Counted from the stretch's first letter, positions 1-8,854 are shown. The stretch is 64,000 bases of DNA from Natrinema zhouii (GCF_013456555.2 NZ_CP059154.1:1054001-1118000), one strand, 5' to 3'. The notes: a model not told the origin generated them from the sequence alone. Numbers and translations: made by a program.

Positions 1-144
1 CTCGAGTTTCGCGGTTAGATCCCGATAGAACTCGAAGAATTCCGGCTCGACGTCGGGGTTCGGCGTCGGCTCGCTCATCCGCTCGCGAACGGCCGCCGGC
101 ACCTCGGTCGGCCCGGGCGTCATGCGCAGTCGATCGTCGGTCAT
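1..144 (-). CDS. Class V aminotransferase family protein, N-terminal fragment
   Basis: Reading down from an ATG at 144 there are 48 open codons that run off the window edge. Residues 8-16 read MTPGPTEVP, the N-terminal signature of the PLP-dependent alanine-glyoxylate / serine-pyruvate aminotransferase family, in which this loop lines the active site. It is followed by an acidic segment ending EFFEFYRDLTAKLE, typical of the first helix of these enzymes. The catalytic lysine lies outside the window, so the substrate cannot be judged. The start faces repeat copy A and is divergent from the methyltransferase at 611. Family assignment is good; the exact reaction is not known. Confidence 0.8.
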   Translation of the reverse strand, partial: MTDDRLRMTPGPTEVPAAVRERMSEPTPNPDVEPEFFEFYRDLTAKLE

Positions 145-265
145 ACGGAGGCTACCGGGACGTTCGGGCATAAAACGCTCGAGACGAGTGGCATTCTCGA
201 GTGCGCTTTTGGGATCTCGTTTCAAATCCTATTCAGTCCCACTATCGATCCGCGTTGGAAGATCG

Positions 266-466
266 GTGAATGGTGCGGTGAGTTCTGATGGAACTGTGTC
301 TGAAGAAGTGTCCTGCTATCGTGGCAACAGGGAATCGCCACGTCCTCCTCAGCCGATTCGCTCGCTCGCGGGCTCGCTCACTCATCCCTTGCGCAACGTC
401 GGGCCGCGACTCACATATCGGTTCGCCGCGGCCCAGCGCGCACCACCGCATGCCGGTTGGCCAGCT
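266..466 (+). repeat. Dispersed structured repeat, copy A
   Basis: This is a 201-bp member of a family with four full copies and one decayed copy in the window (others near 2912, 9955, 20559 and 45252). It begins GTGAATGG, continues through a conserved TCCTGCTATCGTGGC block at 311-325 and ends at a conserved ACCGCATGCCGGTTGG block. CGTGGC (320-325) and GCCACG (337-342) form a 6-bp hairpin around an 11-nt loop. A second hairpin, GGGCCGCG with CGCGGCCC, lies in the downstream half (about 402-434). The copy occupies the 466-bp gap between the divergent aminotransferase and methyltransferase starts. I see no terminal inverted repeats or target duplications and no credible coding sequence. Confidence 0.85.
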
Positions 467-610
467 CTACGTGATGCGTCGCTCGTCCATATCCACTCTC
501 ACATCCCCGATCGGACCACCGAACAGTTCCTCAAATCACATACGAAGTCTCGAGCACCGACGGGAAAACGGGTTTCAGTCAGGTCACCGTCCGTTGGACC
601 GAGTGATACG

Positions 611-1276
611 ATGGCAGACAGTACTCCACGGTGCGCCGCGGGCGATCGGACGATCTCACACCCCGCGTTCGCCGCGCTGTACGATCGGTTCATGCCGGAT
701 CGGTTTCTGATCGGCCCCCACCGCGAGTACCTCGCGGCCGACCTCTCCGGACGCGTTCTCGATATCGGCGCGGGAAATGGTGTGATGATTCCGTACATAG
801 CTGCTGCCGGTGACGACGACCTCGAGTACCACGCGATCGAACCGGATCCGAACATGCGACGCCGGGCCGCCCGCGAGGCGAGGGGAACCGACCTGGAGGT
901 CCACCTCCGCGGTGACCGCGCCGAGTCACTGCCGTACGCCGACGACAGCTTCGACGCCGTCCTCTCGAGTCTGGTCTTCTGTACCATCGCGGATCCCGAA
1001 CGGGCGCTCGAGGAGGTCGCCCGCGTCCTCCGGCCGGACGGGGAACTGCGCTTCCTCGAGCACGTCCGCAACGACGGCTGGCGCGCGCGGGCACAGGACC
1101 GTCTGAACCCGGTATGGAAACGCGCCGCGGGCGGGTGCCAGTTGAACCGGGAGACGGTCGACCGGTTCGTCGGACACAACGCGTTCGGCGTCCTCGAGGT
1201 CGAGCGGGTCGGTGTCGGGGTGTTCCCGGTGACGCCGATCGTCCGCGGACGGCTTCGGCGGCGACGAGGTCCGTGA
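611..1276 (+). CDS. Class I SAM-dependent methyltransferase
   Basis: A 221-aa Rossmann-fold methyltransferase. Motif I (VLDIGAGNG) is at residues 49-57, the acidic residue at the end of strand 2 is E77 (HAIEPD), the LPYADDSFDAV motif is at 107-117 and the post-III motif RVLRPDGELRFLEH is at 138-151. The latter resembles small METTL7/UbiE-like methyltransferases. The acceptor substrate is unknown. The reading frame stays open far upstream, but that part translates repeat copy A and lacks haloarchaeal acidity. I therefore start at ATG 611, just before the recognisable domain. It is convergent with the NAD(P)HX dehydratase gene. Confidence 0.85.
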   Translation: MADSTPRCAAGDRTISHPAFAALYDRFMPDRFLIGPHREYLAADLSGRVLDIGAGNGVMIPYIAAAGDDDLEYHAIEPDPNMRRRAAREARGTDLEVHLRGDRAESLPYADDSFDAVLSSLVFCTIADPERALEEVARVLRPDGELRFLEHVRNDGWRARAQDRLNPVWKRAAGGCQLNRETVDRFVGHNAFGVLEVERVGVGVFPVTPIVRGRLRRRRGP

Positions 1277-1326
1277 GACCCGTGATCCGATCGGGTCGAT
1301 GAAACCGACTCGCGGTTCGGAAGCGC

Positions 1327-2103
1327 CTAGCGGATCGTGTTCGGAATCCGCTCGATGACATCGGTCGCGACGACGCCGGGTCCGTACTCGGCCGTCGCGA
1401 GTTCGCCGGTTTTGCCGAGGATCCACGCGCCGAGTTCGGCCGCCTCGCGGCGGTCCATGCCCTGCCCGAGCAGCGAGGCCACGATACCCGACAGCGTATC
1501 TCCGGTTCCGGCGACAGTCATGGCCGACGTTCCCGTCTCGTTTTCGATCCGCTCGCCCTCGGCGACGATCTCGTCGACGCCGCCGGTTAAAGCGATGACC
1601 GCCCCCGTCTCTTCGGAGAACGTCTCGAGCGAGCCGTAGGCCTCGTAGATCGGGTCGTCCTCGGAGCCGCTGGGCGTCAGGATTGCGTTCGAGAGGTCCG
1701 CCTCGAGGGCGGGTTCGATCGCCAGCGCGTCGACGACGATCGGGACCTCGATCTGATCGACCGCCTCGCGTATCGCATCGGGATCCGCGTCGACGAGCCC
1801 GGGGCCGATCACGAAGGCGTCGGTCCAGTCGGCCACCTCGAGGGTCCGTTCGACGGCGCCGTCGTAGAACTCCTCGCGGTCGTAGGAGTCGACGAGCAGG
1901 TTCGCCGAGTGGCCCGCGACGATCTCGTAGATCGGCTGGGCGACGAACGCCCGGACGTGATCGGAGCCGGTTCGCAGCGCCGCGCGACCGACGAGCGCGG
2001 GCTGGTTCGGATACGCGACGCTCCCGCCGACGATCCCGACCCGGCCGTTGTCGTGTCCCGACTCGTCGCTGACGTTCGAGAGCGTTTGCTGGAGGCGTCC
2101 CAT
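1327..2103 (-). CDS. nnrD: ADP-dependent NAD(P)H-hydrate dehydratase
   Basis: This 258-aa ribokinase-fold enzyme of the YjeF C-terminal (CARKD/NnrD) family dehydrates the S form of damaged NAD(P)HX, using ADP in most prokaryotic members. The nucleotide/catalytic motif AGTGDTLSGIVASLL lies near residues 198-212, with the catalytic Asp in GTGD (199-202). The LTPxxxE segment that binds substrate is present at 142-148 as LTPSGSE, a variant of LTPHPGE. There is no fused YjeF N-terminal epimerase domain. ATG 2103 is preceded by a purine-rich GGAGAGGG; an in-frame GTG at 2124 is a less likely start. Confidence 0.85.
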   Translation of the reverse strand: MGRLQQTLSNVSDESGHDNGRVGIVGGSVAYPNQPALVGRAALRTGSDHVRAFVAQPIYEIVAGHSANLLVDSYDREEFYDGAVERTLEVADWTDAFVIGPGLVDADPDAIREAVDQIEVPIVVDALAIEPALEADLSNAILTPSGSEDDPIYEAYGSLETFSEETGAVIALTGGVDEIVAEGERIENETGTSAMTVAGTGDTLSGIVASLLGQGMDRREAAELGAWILGKTGELATAEYGPGVVATDVIERIPNTIR

Positions 2104-2239
2104 ATGCCCTCTCCCGAACGACACCGTGTATGCATTTGGCAGGCGAGTTCCGGTTCGATCGACACCATCCCAGCATCACTATCCCGGCGTGTGCGGCGCA
2201 AACGCGTAGTGCGTTGATACCGTACGATCCGACAGGACC

Positions 2240-2869
2240 ATGTTCAACGACAGAACCGACGCCGGCGAACGCCTCGCAGCGGAACTCGAGCAACGCGACC
2301 TCGCGGTCGACATCGTTCTCGGGATTCCCCGCGGTGCCCTGCCCGTCGCGCGGCCGGTCGCAGACGCGCTCGAGGCCGATCTCGACGTCGTCGTCGCGCG
2401 CAAGATGGGCGCGCCGCACAACCCCGAAGTGGCGCTCGGCGCGGTCGCCAGCGATGGCAGCGTCTGGGAGAACGACGATCTGATCGATCGGCTCGACGCT
2501 TCCGAGGAGTATCTCGAGGAGATCCGGGCCGAAGAAGCCGAAAACGCGCGAGAAAAGGCCGATCGCTATCGCGACACGGACGGGCTACCCGACCTGCAGG
2601 GGAAACGAGTCTTGATCGTCGACGACGGCGTCGCGACCGGGGCGACCGCGACGGCCTGCCTCCGACAGGTGCAAGAGACGGGCGCGAAGTGGGTCGGCCT
2701 CGCCGTTCCCGTCGGCTCCCCGCGGGCCGTCGACGACCTCGAGCGGGAGGCAGACGAAGTCATCGCTCTCCAGACGCCCGCGGACTTCCGCGCCGTCGGC
2801 CAGTACTACCGGACCTTCGGCCAGGTGAGCGACGAGGAGGCGATCGAGTACCTCGCTCGAGAGTCGTGA
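2240..2869 (+). CDS. Phosphoribosyltransferase family protein (COG1926 type)
   Basis: A 209-aa type I PRTase-fold protein. The PRPP-binding loop VLIVDDGVATGAT is at residues 124-136 and the N-terminal VLGIPRGALPVA block (26-37) matches the 'predicted phosphoribosyltransferase' group often seen in archaea. The hood is short, and no base-specificity motif tells me the substrate. Conserved RKMGAPHNPEVALGA (54-68) is also typical of this group. It lies divergent from nnrD with a 136-bp gap. Repeat copy B follows 43 bp after the stop. The family is secure; the reaction is unassigned. Confidence 0.85.
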   Translation: MFNDRTDAGERLAAELEQRDLAVDIVLGIPRGALPVARPVADALEADLDVVVARKMGAPHNPEVALGAVASDGSVWENDDLIDRLDASEEYLEEIRAEEAENAREKADRYRDTDGLPDLQGKRVLIVDDGVATGATATACLRQVQETGAKWVGLAVPVGSPRAVDDLEREADEVIALQTPADFRAVGQYYRTFGQVSDEEAIEYLARES

Positions 2870-2911
2870 ACGGGCTCCGAGTCGATCCGGACGAAAGACG
2901 TACTGCAGCAA

Positions 2912-3085
2912 ACGGTCAACCGGTATGCGGTGGCGCGCGCTGGGCCGCGGTGAGTATCAACGAACCGCGGCACGATGCCGTGCGAGGGATGAGCGAACGC
3001 TAGTGAGCGAATCGGCTGGGGAGGGCGTGGCGATTCCCTGTTGCCACGATAGCAGGACACCTCTTCTCGCTCTCATTCTGTTGGA
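2912..3085 (-). repeat. Dispersed structured repeat, copy B
   Basis: A minus-strand copy of the family, lying in the convergent gap between the PRTase and glutamate dehydrogenase genes. The hairpin CGTGGC/GCCACG is at 3026-3031 and 3043-3048. The second hairpin (GCCGCGG / CCGCGGC with a 14-nt loop) is present with a loop different from copy A. The 5' end (right side) is less conserved than in copies A, C and D. It sits about 50 bp from the gdhB stop codon. Confidence 0.8.
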
Positions 3086-3135
3086 GTGACCGTGATAAGC
3101 GAAATGGCCTCATCACGGTCGACACACTCACATCT

Positions 3136-4461
3136 TTACGGCCAGAGGCCGCGCATCTCGTGGGCGTCGGAAACCCGGTCGAGCGCGACGGCGTACGCCG
3201 CATCGCGCCAGGAGACGTCTCGCCGTTCGACCTCGTCTTTCAGCGCGGTCCAGGCCGTCACCATCTCGGCCTCGAGTTCGTCGTTGACCCGCCCGAGCGA
3301 CCACTGGCGGCGGTTGATGTCCTGGAGCCACTCGAAGTAGCTCACCGTGACGCCGCCGGCGTTCGCGAGGATGTCCGGAATCACGCGAATCCCGCGGTCC
3401 TCGAGGATGGTGTCGGCGTCGAACGTCGCCGGGCCGTTTGCCCCTTCGACGACGATGTCGGCCGCGATGGCGTCGGCGTTGTCGGCGGTGATGACGTTGC
3501 CGACGGCCGCGGGAATCAGCACGTCGACATCCAACTCAAGGAGCTCGGCATTCGAGATGCGGGAGACGCCACCGTCGTCGTCCAGGATATCGGTCGCGAA
3601 CCGCGTCACCGCTTCCGGCTCCTCGTCGTGGGAGGGGATCAAGTCGACGTCGATCCCGTCGGGATCGTAGACCGCGCCGTTGACGTCCGAGACGGCGACG
3701 ACCGTCGCGCCCCACGCCTCGAGCAGGCGCGCGGCGTTCGCGCCGACGCTCCCGAAGCCCTGCACGGCGACGGTCGTCTCGTCGAGCGGGTAGTCGTAGT
3801 ACTCGCAGGTCTCCCGGGTGACGATGGCGACGCTCCGGCCCGGCGCTTCCTCGCGGCCGAAACTCCCGCCGATGACCGGCGGTTTGCCGGTGACGACGCC
3901 GGGGATGGTCTCGCCCTCCTGCATGCTGTAGGCGTCCATCAGCCAGGCCATCGTCTGCGGGTCGGTGCCCATGTCCGGTGCCGGGATGTCCGTGTTCGGC
4001 CCGATCACGTCGCGGATCTCCTGCGTGAACCGGCGCGTGAGCCGTTCCTTCTCGTCGTCGCTCAGTGACTTCGGGTCGACGACGATGCCCCCTTTCGCGC
4101 CGCCGAAGGGGAGGTTCATCACCGCACACTTCCAGGTCATCCACATCGACAGCCCCACGCACTCGTCGCGAGTCACGTCGGGGTGGTAGCGAAGTCCGCC
4201 CTTGTAGGGGCCGCGGACGCTGTCGTGCTGGGCCCTGTAGGCGGTGAAGACCTCGAGCGACCCGTCGTCGCGCTCGAGGGGGATCGTCACCTCGTGGACC
4301 GCCGTGGGGTGGGAGAGGCGCTCGATGACGGCGTCGTCGATATCCAGCTGTGCGGCGACGCGATCGAGCTGTCGGCGCGCGGTCTCGAGTGCGGATTCGG
4401 AGCCGGTCGATTCAGCCGTCGCTTCCTGAGTCGGCGGCGAAGAACGGTCCTGAGAGGACAT
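3136..4461 (-). CDS. gdhB: Glutamate dehydrogenase (Glu/Leu/Phe/Val dehydrogenase family)
   Basis: A 441-aa cytosolic enzyme that interconverts glutamate and 2-oxoglutarate plus ammonium with NAD(P). The substrate-binding and catalytic region includes [15 protein letters not shown] (87-101), lysine K111 in TWKCA and catalytic K123 in PFGGAKGG. The Rossmann motif [14 protein letters not shown] follows in the middle of the protein, and the C-terminal part carries [10 protein letters not shown], typical of the family. Start ATG 4461 is chosen because it is followed by an acidic haloarchaeal N-terminus and lies 1 nt after the stop of the zinc microprotein at 4463-4609. This implies a two-gene operon. 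Another nitrogen gene, glnA, lies at 36.9 kb. Confidence 0.95.
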   Translation of the reverse strand: MSSQDRSSPPTQEATAESTGSESALETARRQLDRVAAQLDIDDAVIERLSHPTAVHEVTIPLERDDGSLEVFTAYRAQHDSVRGPYKGGLRYHPDVTRDECVGLSMWMTWKCAVMNLPFGGAKGGIVVDPKSLSDDEKERLTRRFTQEIRDVIGPNTDIPAPDMGTDPQTMAWLMDAYSMQEGETIPGVVTGKPPVIGGSFGREEAPGRSVAIVTRETCEYYDYPLDETTVAVQGFGSVGANAARLLEAWGATVVAVSDVNGAVYDPDGIDVDLIPSHDEEPEAVTRFATDILDDDGGVSRISNAELLELDVDVLIPAAVGNVITADNADAIAADIVVEGANGPATFDADTILEDRGIRVIPDILANAGGVTVSYFEWLQDINRRQWSLGRVNDELEAEMVTAWTALKDEVERRDVSWRDAAYAVALDRVSDAHEMRGLWP

Positions 4462-4462
4462 C

Positions 4463-4609
4463 TTATTCGATCGGTGTCCGCCGGTTGCGCATCTCGGCAC
4501 CGCACTTCGGGCAGGCGTCCGACGCGGTCGCACGAACGACGGTCCCGCAGTCGAAGCATTCGTAGGTCGATTCCGCCTCCGGGTCGAATTCGGCGTCTTT
4601 CTGGTTCAT
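4463..4609 (-). CDS. Rubrerythrin-like zinc-ribbon microprotein
   Basis: A 48-aa protein starting at ATG 4609. Two CxxC knuckles (CFDCG at 18-22 and CPKCG at 33-37) form a rubredoxin/rubrerythrin-like zinc ribbon. An acidic N-terminus ([14 protein letters not shown]) and a basic tail (RNRRTPIE) flank it. Small 'rubrerythrin-like domain' proteins of this kind are widespread in haloarchaea and have no assigned role. Its stop is 1 nt from the gdhB start, so the two are probably co-transcribed and translationally coupled. That suggests, but does not show, a link to glutamate metabolism. Confidence 0.8.
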   Translation of the reverse strand: MNQKDAEFDPEAESTYECFDCGTVVRATASDACPKCGAEMRNRRTPIE

Positions 4610-4714
4610 GGGAAATGACTGTGAGCCGCGGCGCTCGTTGCACCTAAGAATACAAGGTATATTAGGATGAGTATATCCGTCAGATAACTAGCGTCAGCAA
4701 ACGAGAGGGGTTCA

Positions 4715-7700
4715 CTATTCAACCCCCTCCGATCGGGTTGCAGGGAGTCCGATTTCGTCGAATACGACGTCGAAGAGCTTCCGCTGGACGGTCCGAATGT
4801 GACGATAGAACGCTGCCGGCGAGATCTCGAGGGTGTCAGCGACGTCTTCGCCCGAGTTTTCGCGGGGCGATTCGAAGTAGCCGCCGTAGTACGCGAGCTG
4901 GACGACCTCGAGCTGGCGATCGGTGAGTCGGTCGCGCAGTTCCGAACGGAGATCGCGCGGCGTCGTTCGCTCGACGGTCCGCTTCGATCGGAGGTCGACG
5001 TCCGAGAACGCCGACGAGACGATCGCGGCGCTCTCCCTCGCGTCGGCGGCTCTGGGGACGTCGATCACGAGCCGACTACTCGAGGGCGTCGCCTCGACGC
5101 CGCGCAACACCGCCCCGTGATCCGCGAGTCGGAGCGCGAGCACGGGCCGAGAGAGATGCAAAAGGATCGCACCACCGACGCCGTCGGCAGGATCGGGGCG
5201 ATCGGGATCGGTACTCGTCTCAGTATCGCCGCCTTCGCCGTATCCGTCGGTGCTGATGACCTGTGTGCGCTCGACGCCGACCAGCTCCGCGGCCGCAGTC
5301 GCGACGGCCGTCGGCGACGCACCGTCGACGGTCACAAACACGGACGCACCATCCTCCTGTTGGCGAATACCGCCGTCGAAAGAGAGCGCGCAGTCGGCCC
5401 GTCGGGCGAGCTGCGCGAAGACGAACGTCTCGTCGGCCACCTCGAACTCGAGTCGGGTGCTCTCGTCCGAGACCAGCGCGCGCTTGCGTTCGACCGCGGC
5501 GATCGCGGACGCGATCGTCTCGCCGAGTTCCGCGAGCACGGCGCGGATCATGTCGTCGAACGCCTCGGGCCGATCGGCGTAGACCGTCAGGACGCCGTAC
5601 GTGAACTCGTCGTACGACAGCGGGACGCTCGCGGCCGACTGGTACTCGCGACCGAGCGCCTCCGACCGCCACGGGTCGTCGCGGAGTCCGTCGGCGACGT
5701 TCGAGACGACGGTCACGTCGCGATCGGCCGCCGTCCTGACCGCGGGTTCGCTCGCGTCCGCGAGCGAGAGCGACACGCTGTCGAGGTACTCCCGGCCGGT
5801 GCGTGCGCCGCCGTGAGCGCGCGGCTCGAGGCGGTCGCCGCTGGCGTCGACCTGGCCGATCCAGGCGAAGGAAAACCGGTCGGCGGCCGTGAGCCGATCG
5901 CAGACGGCGCGTTCGATCTCGGCGCGGGTCTCGGCCCGGACGAGCGCCTGATCGAGATCCCTGATGGTCTCGTTGATCCGATTGAGGCGGGTGAGTTGCT
6001 GGTTCTGACGCTTGAGTTCGCGATCCCGCTCGCGCAGCGTCCGCTCCCGTTCGACCCGGTCGAGCGCCGCTTCCGCGGTCGCCGCCAGCAGGTCGGTCAG
6101 CTCCCTTGCGACGTCGTCGAACGCGTCCGATTCCGTCGACCCCGCGACGAAGACGCCGTGATCACCGAGCGGGACGTACGCCGCGCTGCGCAGGTCGGTC
6201 TCCGGATTCGAGAGCGACGCGGCGGCGTGAACGTCCGCGAAGAACCGACTCTCGCCGTCGATGAAGGTGTGACCCGGAATGCTGTCGTCCGTCGCGCGGT
6301 GGTCGCGGATCGGCCCGTGTAACCGCTCCATGCCCGACGAGGACGCAGCCGGTCGTAACACGTTCTCGTCCGTATCGAACAGGTACGCGGCGCTCGCCTC
6401 GAGGTCGAGGACGTCCGTCGCGTCGTCGACGACGATGTCGGCGATCTCGCGATCGGTTTCGGCGTACAGGAGCTCGCGAGCGGTCCGGTGGAGCGCCGTC
6501 AGCGCCTCCTCGCGGCGCTTTCGCGTCGTCACGTCCCGACAGCTGTAGAGGATCGTCCCGCCCTGAATCGAGACCTCGCGGACGTTGACTAGCAGCGTGT
6601 GTTCGCGGCCCGCGCGGTCGGTCGCCGTGCACTCGATGTTGGTCAACACGCCGTCGTCCCGGAGTTCGTCGCGGTCGAAGAGGTCCGGCTCGAGCAGTTC
6701 GTCGATCGTCCCCATCTCGTGGATCTCGTCGTCCGAATAGCCGAAGATGAAGTGGACGTTCGGGCAGACGTAAGTAAACTCACCGTCGTCGTCGGTGATG
6801 AGGACGGTGTCGGTCATGTTGTTGAGCGTCACCCGGTGGAGTTCCTCGGACGCCCGCAACTCCTGCTCGAGTCGGGCCCGCTCGGTGACGTCGCTCGCCC
6901 GTGCGAGCAGCGAGACGACGTCACCGGACGCGTCGCGGACCGGTCGGACGGTCACCTCGAACGTGTGAGCGTCGGTCGGGTCGGCGGACTCGCTCGCGGC
7001 GGCGCTCCCGTCTCGCTCGGCCGCACCGCTACCGTCGGTGCGGATCTGTGTCAGTTCCCGATGGGCGATCTCGCCGCGCCTCGCCTGATCGATCGCCTCT
7101 CGGAGCGCCGTGCTCCCGTCCGCGGTCGAGCGCCACCAGGGAAGCGCCGCGAAGGGGCGGCCGCGGACGTCGCTCGCGGTCGCGTCGATCGCCTCGAGCG
7201 CGGGTTCGTTGGCCCGTCTGACGGTCCCGTCCGGCTCGAGGACCCACGAGTACGTCCCCGGATCCTCGAAGATCGCGTCGAACTGGCGCGCTCGCTCTCG
7301 CCGCTGTCGTCTCTCGTCGCCCGCCGAGAGCGCTCGTTCGATCGCCGCTCGGCAGTCGCCGCTCGGGTCGGTGACGTGATCGCGCGGAACGTACGCCGTG
7401 ACCCCCGCCGCGATCGCCTCGCTGGCCAGCGACTCGTCGCCATCGACCGGCGCGAGTACGACCGGGAGATCGGGGTCGCGCTCCCGAACCGCCTCGAGGA
7501 GGTCCAGCCCGGTCGTCTCCGCGTCCGAACGGGACTGTGCGATCAGGAGACAGTCGACGTGGTCCGTCTCGAGCCGCTCGAGCGCCGCGTCCGCTGTCGA
7601 CACCGTGAGCACCTCGAGGGCGTCGTCTTCGGCCACGTCGTCTTTGAGTACGGCGTCCGAAAGGGCGTTCGAACGGTCACCGGCACTCGGGTCGGGCGGC

Positions 7701-7747
7701 TCCACGACGAGGAGGCGGGCGTCGTCGAGCGTCCGTGTGGAAGCCAT
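4715..7747 (-). CDS. PAS/GAF sensor with bacterio-opsin-activator type HTH-10 domain
   Basis: A 1010-aa cytoplasmic multi-sensor regulator. Residues about 10-135 resemble a receiver domain (LLVVEPPDPSAG, then DLLEAVRERDPDLPVVL). Two PAS domains follow (YSWVLEPDGTVRRANEPAL; TVLITDDDGEFTYVCPNVHF). Next come two GAF-like domains, one beginning LHRTARELLYAETDREIADI and one after a coiled coil near NQQLTRLNRINETI. A Bat-type GAF/linker leads to a C-terminal HTH-10 (LTDRQLEVVQLAYYGGYF, then ISPAAFYRHIRTVQRKL). The architecture is that of haloarchaeal Bat/DmsR-like transcription regulators responding to light, redox or an unknown ligand. No histidine kinase domain is present. It stands alone, divergent from the nuclease gene at 7843. 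Target genes cannot be told from sequence. Confidence 0.9.
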   Translation of the reverse strand: MASTRTLDDARLLVVEPPDPSAGDRSNALSDAVLKDDVAEDDALEVLTVSTADAALERLETDHVDCLLIAQSRSDAETTGLDLLEAVRERDPDLPVVLAPVDGDESLASEAIAAGVTAYVPRDHVTDPSGDCRAAIERALSAGDERRQRRERARQFDAIFEDPGTYSWVLEPDGTVRRANEPALEAIDATASDVRGRPFAALPWWRSTADGSTALREAIDQARRGEIAHRELTQIRTDGSGAAERDGSAAASESADPTDAHTFEVTVRPVRDASGDVVSLLARASDVTERARLEQELRASEELHRVTLNNMTDTVLITDDDGEFTYVCPNVHFIFGYSDDEIHEMGTIDELLEPDLFDRDELRDDGVLTNIECTATDRAGREHTLLVNVREVSIQGGTILYSCRDVTTRKRREEALTALHRTARELLYAETDREIADIVVDDATDVLDLEASAAYLFDTDENVLRPAASSSGMERLHGPIRDHRATDDSIPGHTFIDGESRFFADVHAAASLSNPETDLRSAAYVPLGDHGVFVAGSTESDAFDDVARELTDLLAATAEAALDRVERERTLRERDRELKRQNQQLTRLNRINETIRDLDQALVRAETRAEIERAVCDRLTAADRFSFAWIGQVDASGDRLEPRAHGGARTGREYLDSVSLSLADASEPAVRTAADRDVTVVSNVADGLRDDPWRSEALGREYQSAASVPLSYDEFTYGVLTVYADRPEAFDDMIRAVLAELGETIASAIAAVERKRALVSDESTRLEFEVADETFVFAQLARRADCALSFDGGIRQQEDGASVFVTVDGASPTAVATAAAELVGVERTQVISTDGYGEGGDTETSTDPDRPDPADGVGGAILLHLSRPVLALRLADHGAVLRGVEATPSSSRLVIDVPRAADARESAAIVSSAFSDVDLRSKRTVERTTPRDLRSELRDRLTDRQLEVVQLAYYGGYFESPRENSGEDVADTLEISPAAFYRHIRTVQRKLFDVVFDEIGLPATRSEGVE

Positions 7748-7842
7748 TCGTTCCTCCTACGGCCCCCTGGGGATAGAAGGCATCGGTCCGTTCACGCTCG
7801 AGAAACCGACACTCGTTCATCGCTCGAGTCCGTACGACGAGT

Positions 7843-8505
7843 ATGCGCGTTGCCGTTACCGTCGACGATCGGGAGCCGGCGGGTCTCGTCGAGGCGGTCC
7901 GGGCCCATCCCGACGTGACGACGGTCGGCGTCGAGCGGCTGGCGACCGGCGATATCGCCATCGATTCGGTCGGCGTCGAACGCAAGACCCTTCGAGACTA
8001 CGTCTCGAGTGCCATGGGTCGAAGCGGCTCGGATCTCGCCGATCAGGTCGAGCGAATGGCCGCGGCCTACGACCACTCCTACGTCCTGCTCGAGGACGAT
8101 TTCACCGGTCTCGAGTCGCTGCGGACGGGCGTCTCCCCGGAATCGATTCGAGGGTCGATGGCCTCGATCACCGCCCGCCACGGCGTCCCGGTCGTCCCCT
8201 GTACGGACCGCCAGCAACTGGTCGATTTCGCGATTCGACTCGGCCGAAAGCACGCGGAGGACCCGACGAGCACCCGGCTGCCGGCCGGTTCGGTTCCCAG
8301 TCGGCGCGAACCGACGACGAAGCGGATTTACGGCTGTATCGAGGGGATCGGCCCCGAACTCGCCGCGACGTTATACGATCGGTATCCGACCGTCGAAGCG
8401 CTGCTCGAGGCGGATCCGGACGACCTCGCGCTGCTCGAGGGAATCGGCCCGACGCGAGCGGAGACGATTTACGCGGCGTTTCGCGACGACGGGACCGGCC
8501 GCTAG
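7843..8505 (+). CDS. ERCC4 (XPF/Hef-type) nuclease domain protein with tandem HhH
   Basis: A 220-aa protein with an N-terminal ERCC4 nuclease fold: DDREPAG (8-14), GDIAI (36-40) and the metal-binding signature VERKTLRDYV (45-54), which supplies the ERKxxxD catalytic residues. A C-terminal (HhH)2 module follows (IEGIGPELAATLY and LLEGIGPTRAETIY). It corresponds to the C-terminal half of archaeal Hef or to crenarchaeal XPF, without the helicase. It should therefore be a structure-specific endonuclease for forks or flaps. Haloarchaea also carry full-length Hef elsewhere, so this is likely a stand-alone paralogue. It is monocistronic and divergent from the HTH-10 gene. Confidence 0.9.
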   Translation: MRVAVTVDDREPAGLVEAVRAHPDVTTVGVERLATGDIAIDSVGVERKTLRDYVSSAMGRSGSDLADQVERMAAAYDHSYVLLEDDFTGLESLRTGVSPESIRGSMASITARHGVPVVPCTDRQQLVDFAIRLGRKHAEDPTSTRLPAGSVPSRREPTTKRIYGCIEGIGPELAATLYDRYPTVEALLEADPDDLALLEGIGPTRAETIYAAFRDDGTGR

Positions 8506-8585
8506 GCGAGATTTATCGATGTACGACTCGAAAAACGTGTGCGATTCGTCGCGCCGCGATTCGCGAGAAATTCGACCGAAGCGGC

Positions 8586-8759
8586 TTACCGACGTCCCTC
8601 AAGGGAGACGGCTTCGGACTCGGAGACGGCGAGCCAGGCGTCGTCTCGAGCGATATCGGCGATGACAAGGTGCGATCGACCGTCGATCTCGTCGACGGCC
8701 GCCATCACTTCGCTCGACCCGTCCACCTGCCGTTCGACCGGCGTCGCTTCGGGAGCCAT
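8586..8759 (-). CDS. Short conserved haloarchaeal protein of unknown function
   Basis: 57 aa from ATG 8759, beginning MAPEATPVERQ and containing VMAAVDEIDGRSHLVIADI and DDAWLAV. These blocks recur in a small haloarchaeal DUF family (I recall it as DUF7556-like). No catalytic residues or membrane segment are apparent; the predicted fold is a short beta-rich domain. It is preceded by an AT-rich region with an inverted repeat at 8825-8854 that may regulate it. The alternative upstream start would add nine hydrophobic and neutral residues and is less likely. Confidence 0.6.
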   Translation of the reverse strand: MAPEATPVERQVDGSSEVMAAVDEIDGRSHLVIADIARDDAWLAVSESEAVSLEGRR

Positions 8760-8824
8760 ATTCGGATATTTCACCACAACCACCATGAATGTTTCGGAGT
8801 TGTTTCGATTAGTGGTTGAACATC

Positions 8825-8854
8825 GAATATAATGCGGCTATTTGCGTTATATTC
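8825..8854. promoter_or_regulatory. AT-rich inverted repeat upstream of the gene at 8586-8759
   Basis: GAATATAA at 8825-8832 is the exact reverse complement of TTATATTC at 8847-8854, and the arms extend inward to 10 of 11 matching positions. It lies about 65 bp upstream of the 57-aa gene in an AT-rich island within GC-rich sequence. TATA-like bases sit inside both arms, so it could be an operator or a symmetric promoter. No regulator is linked. Confidence 0.45.

Noticed and set aside
266..466. Repeat family as a MITE
   Set aside because: No terminal inverted repeats or target-site duplications are visible in any of the four full copies.
122..610. N-terminal extension of the methyltransferase frame by 163 residues
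   Set aside because: It translates repeat copy A and has Arg/Ser-rich composition. The domain starts after ATG 611.
4799..7918. Long plus-strand open frames opposite the HTH-10 regulator
   Set aside because: They mirror the GC-rich coding strand; composition is Arg-rich and lacks domains, while the minus frame has clear PAS, GAF and HTH motifs.
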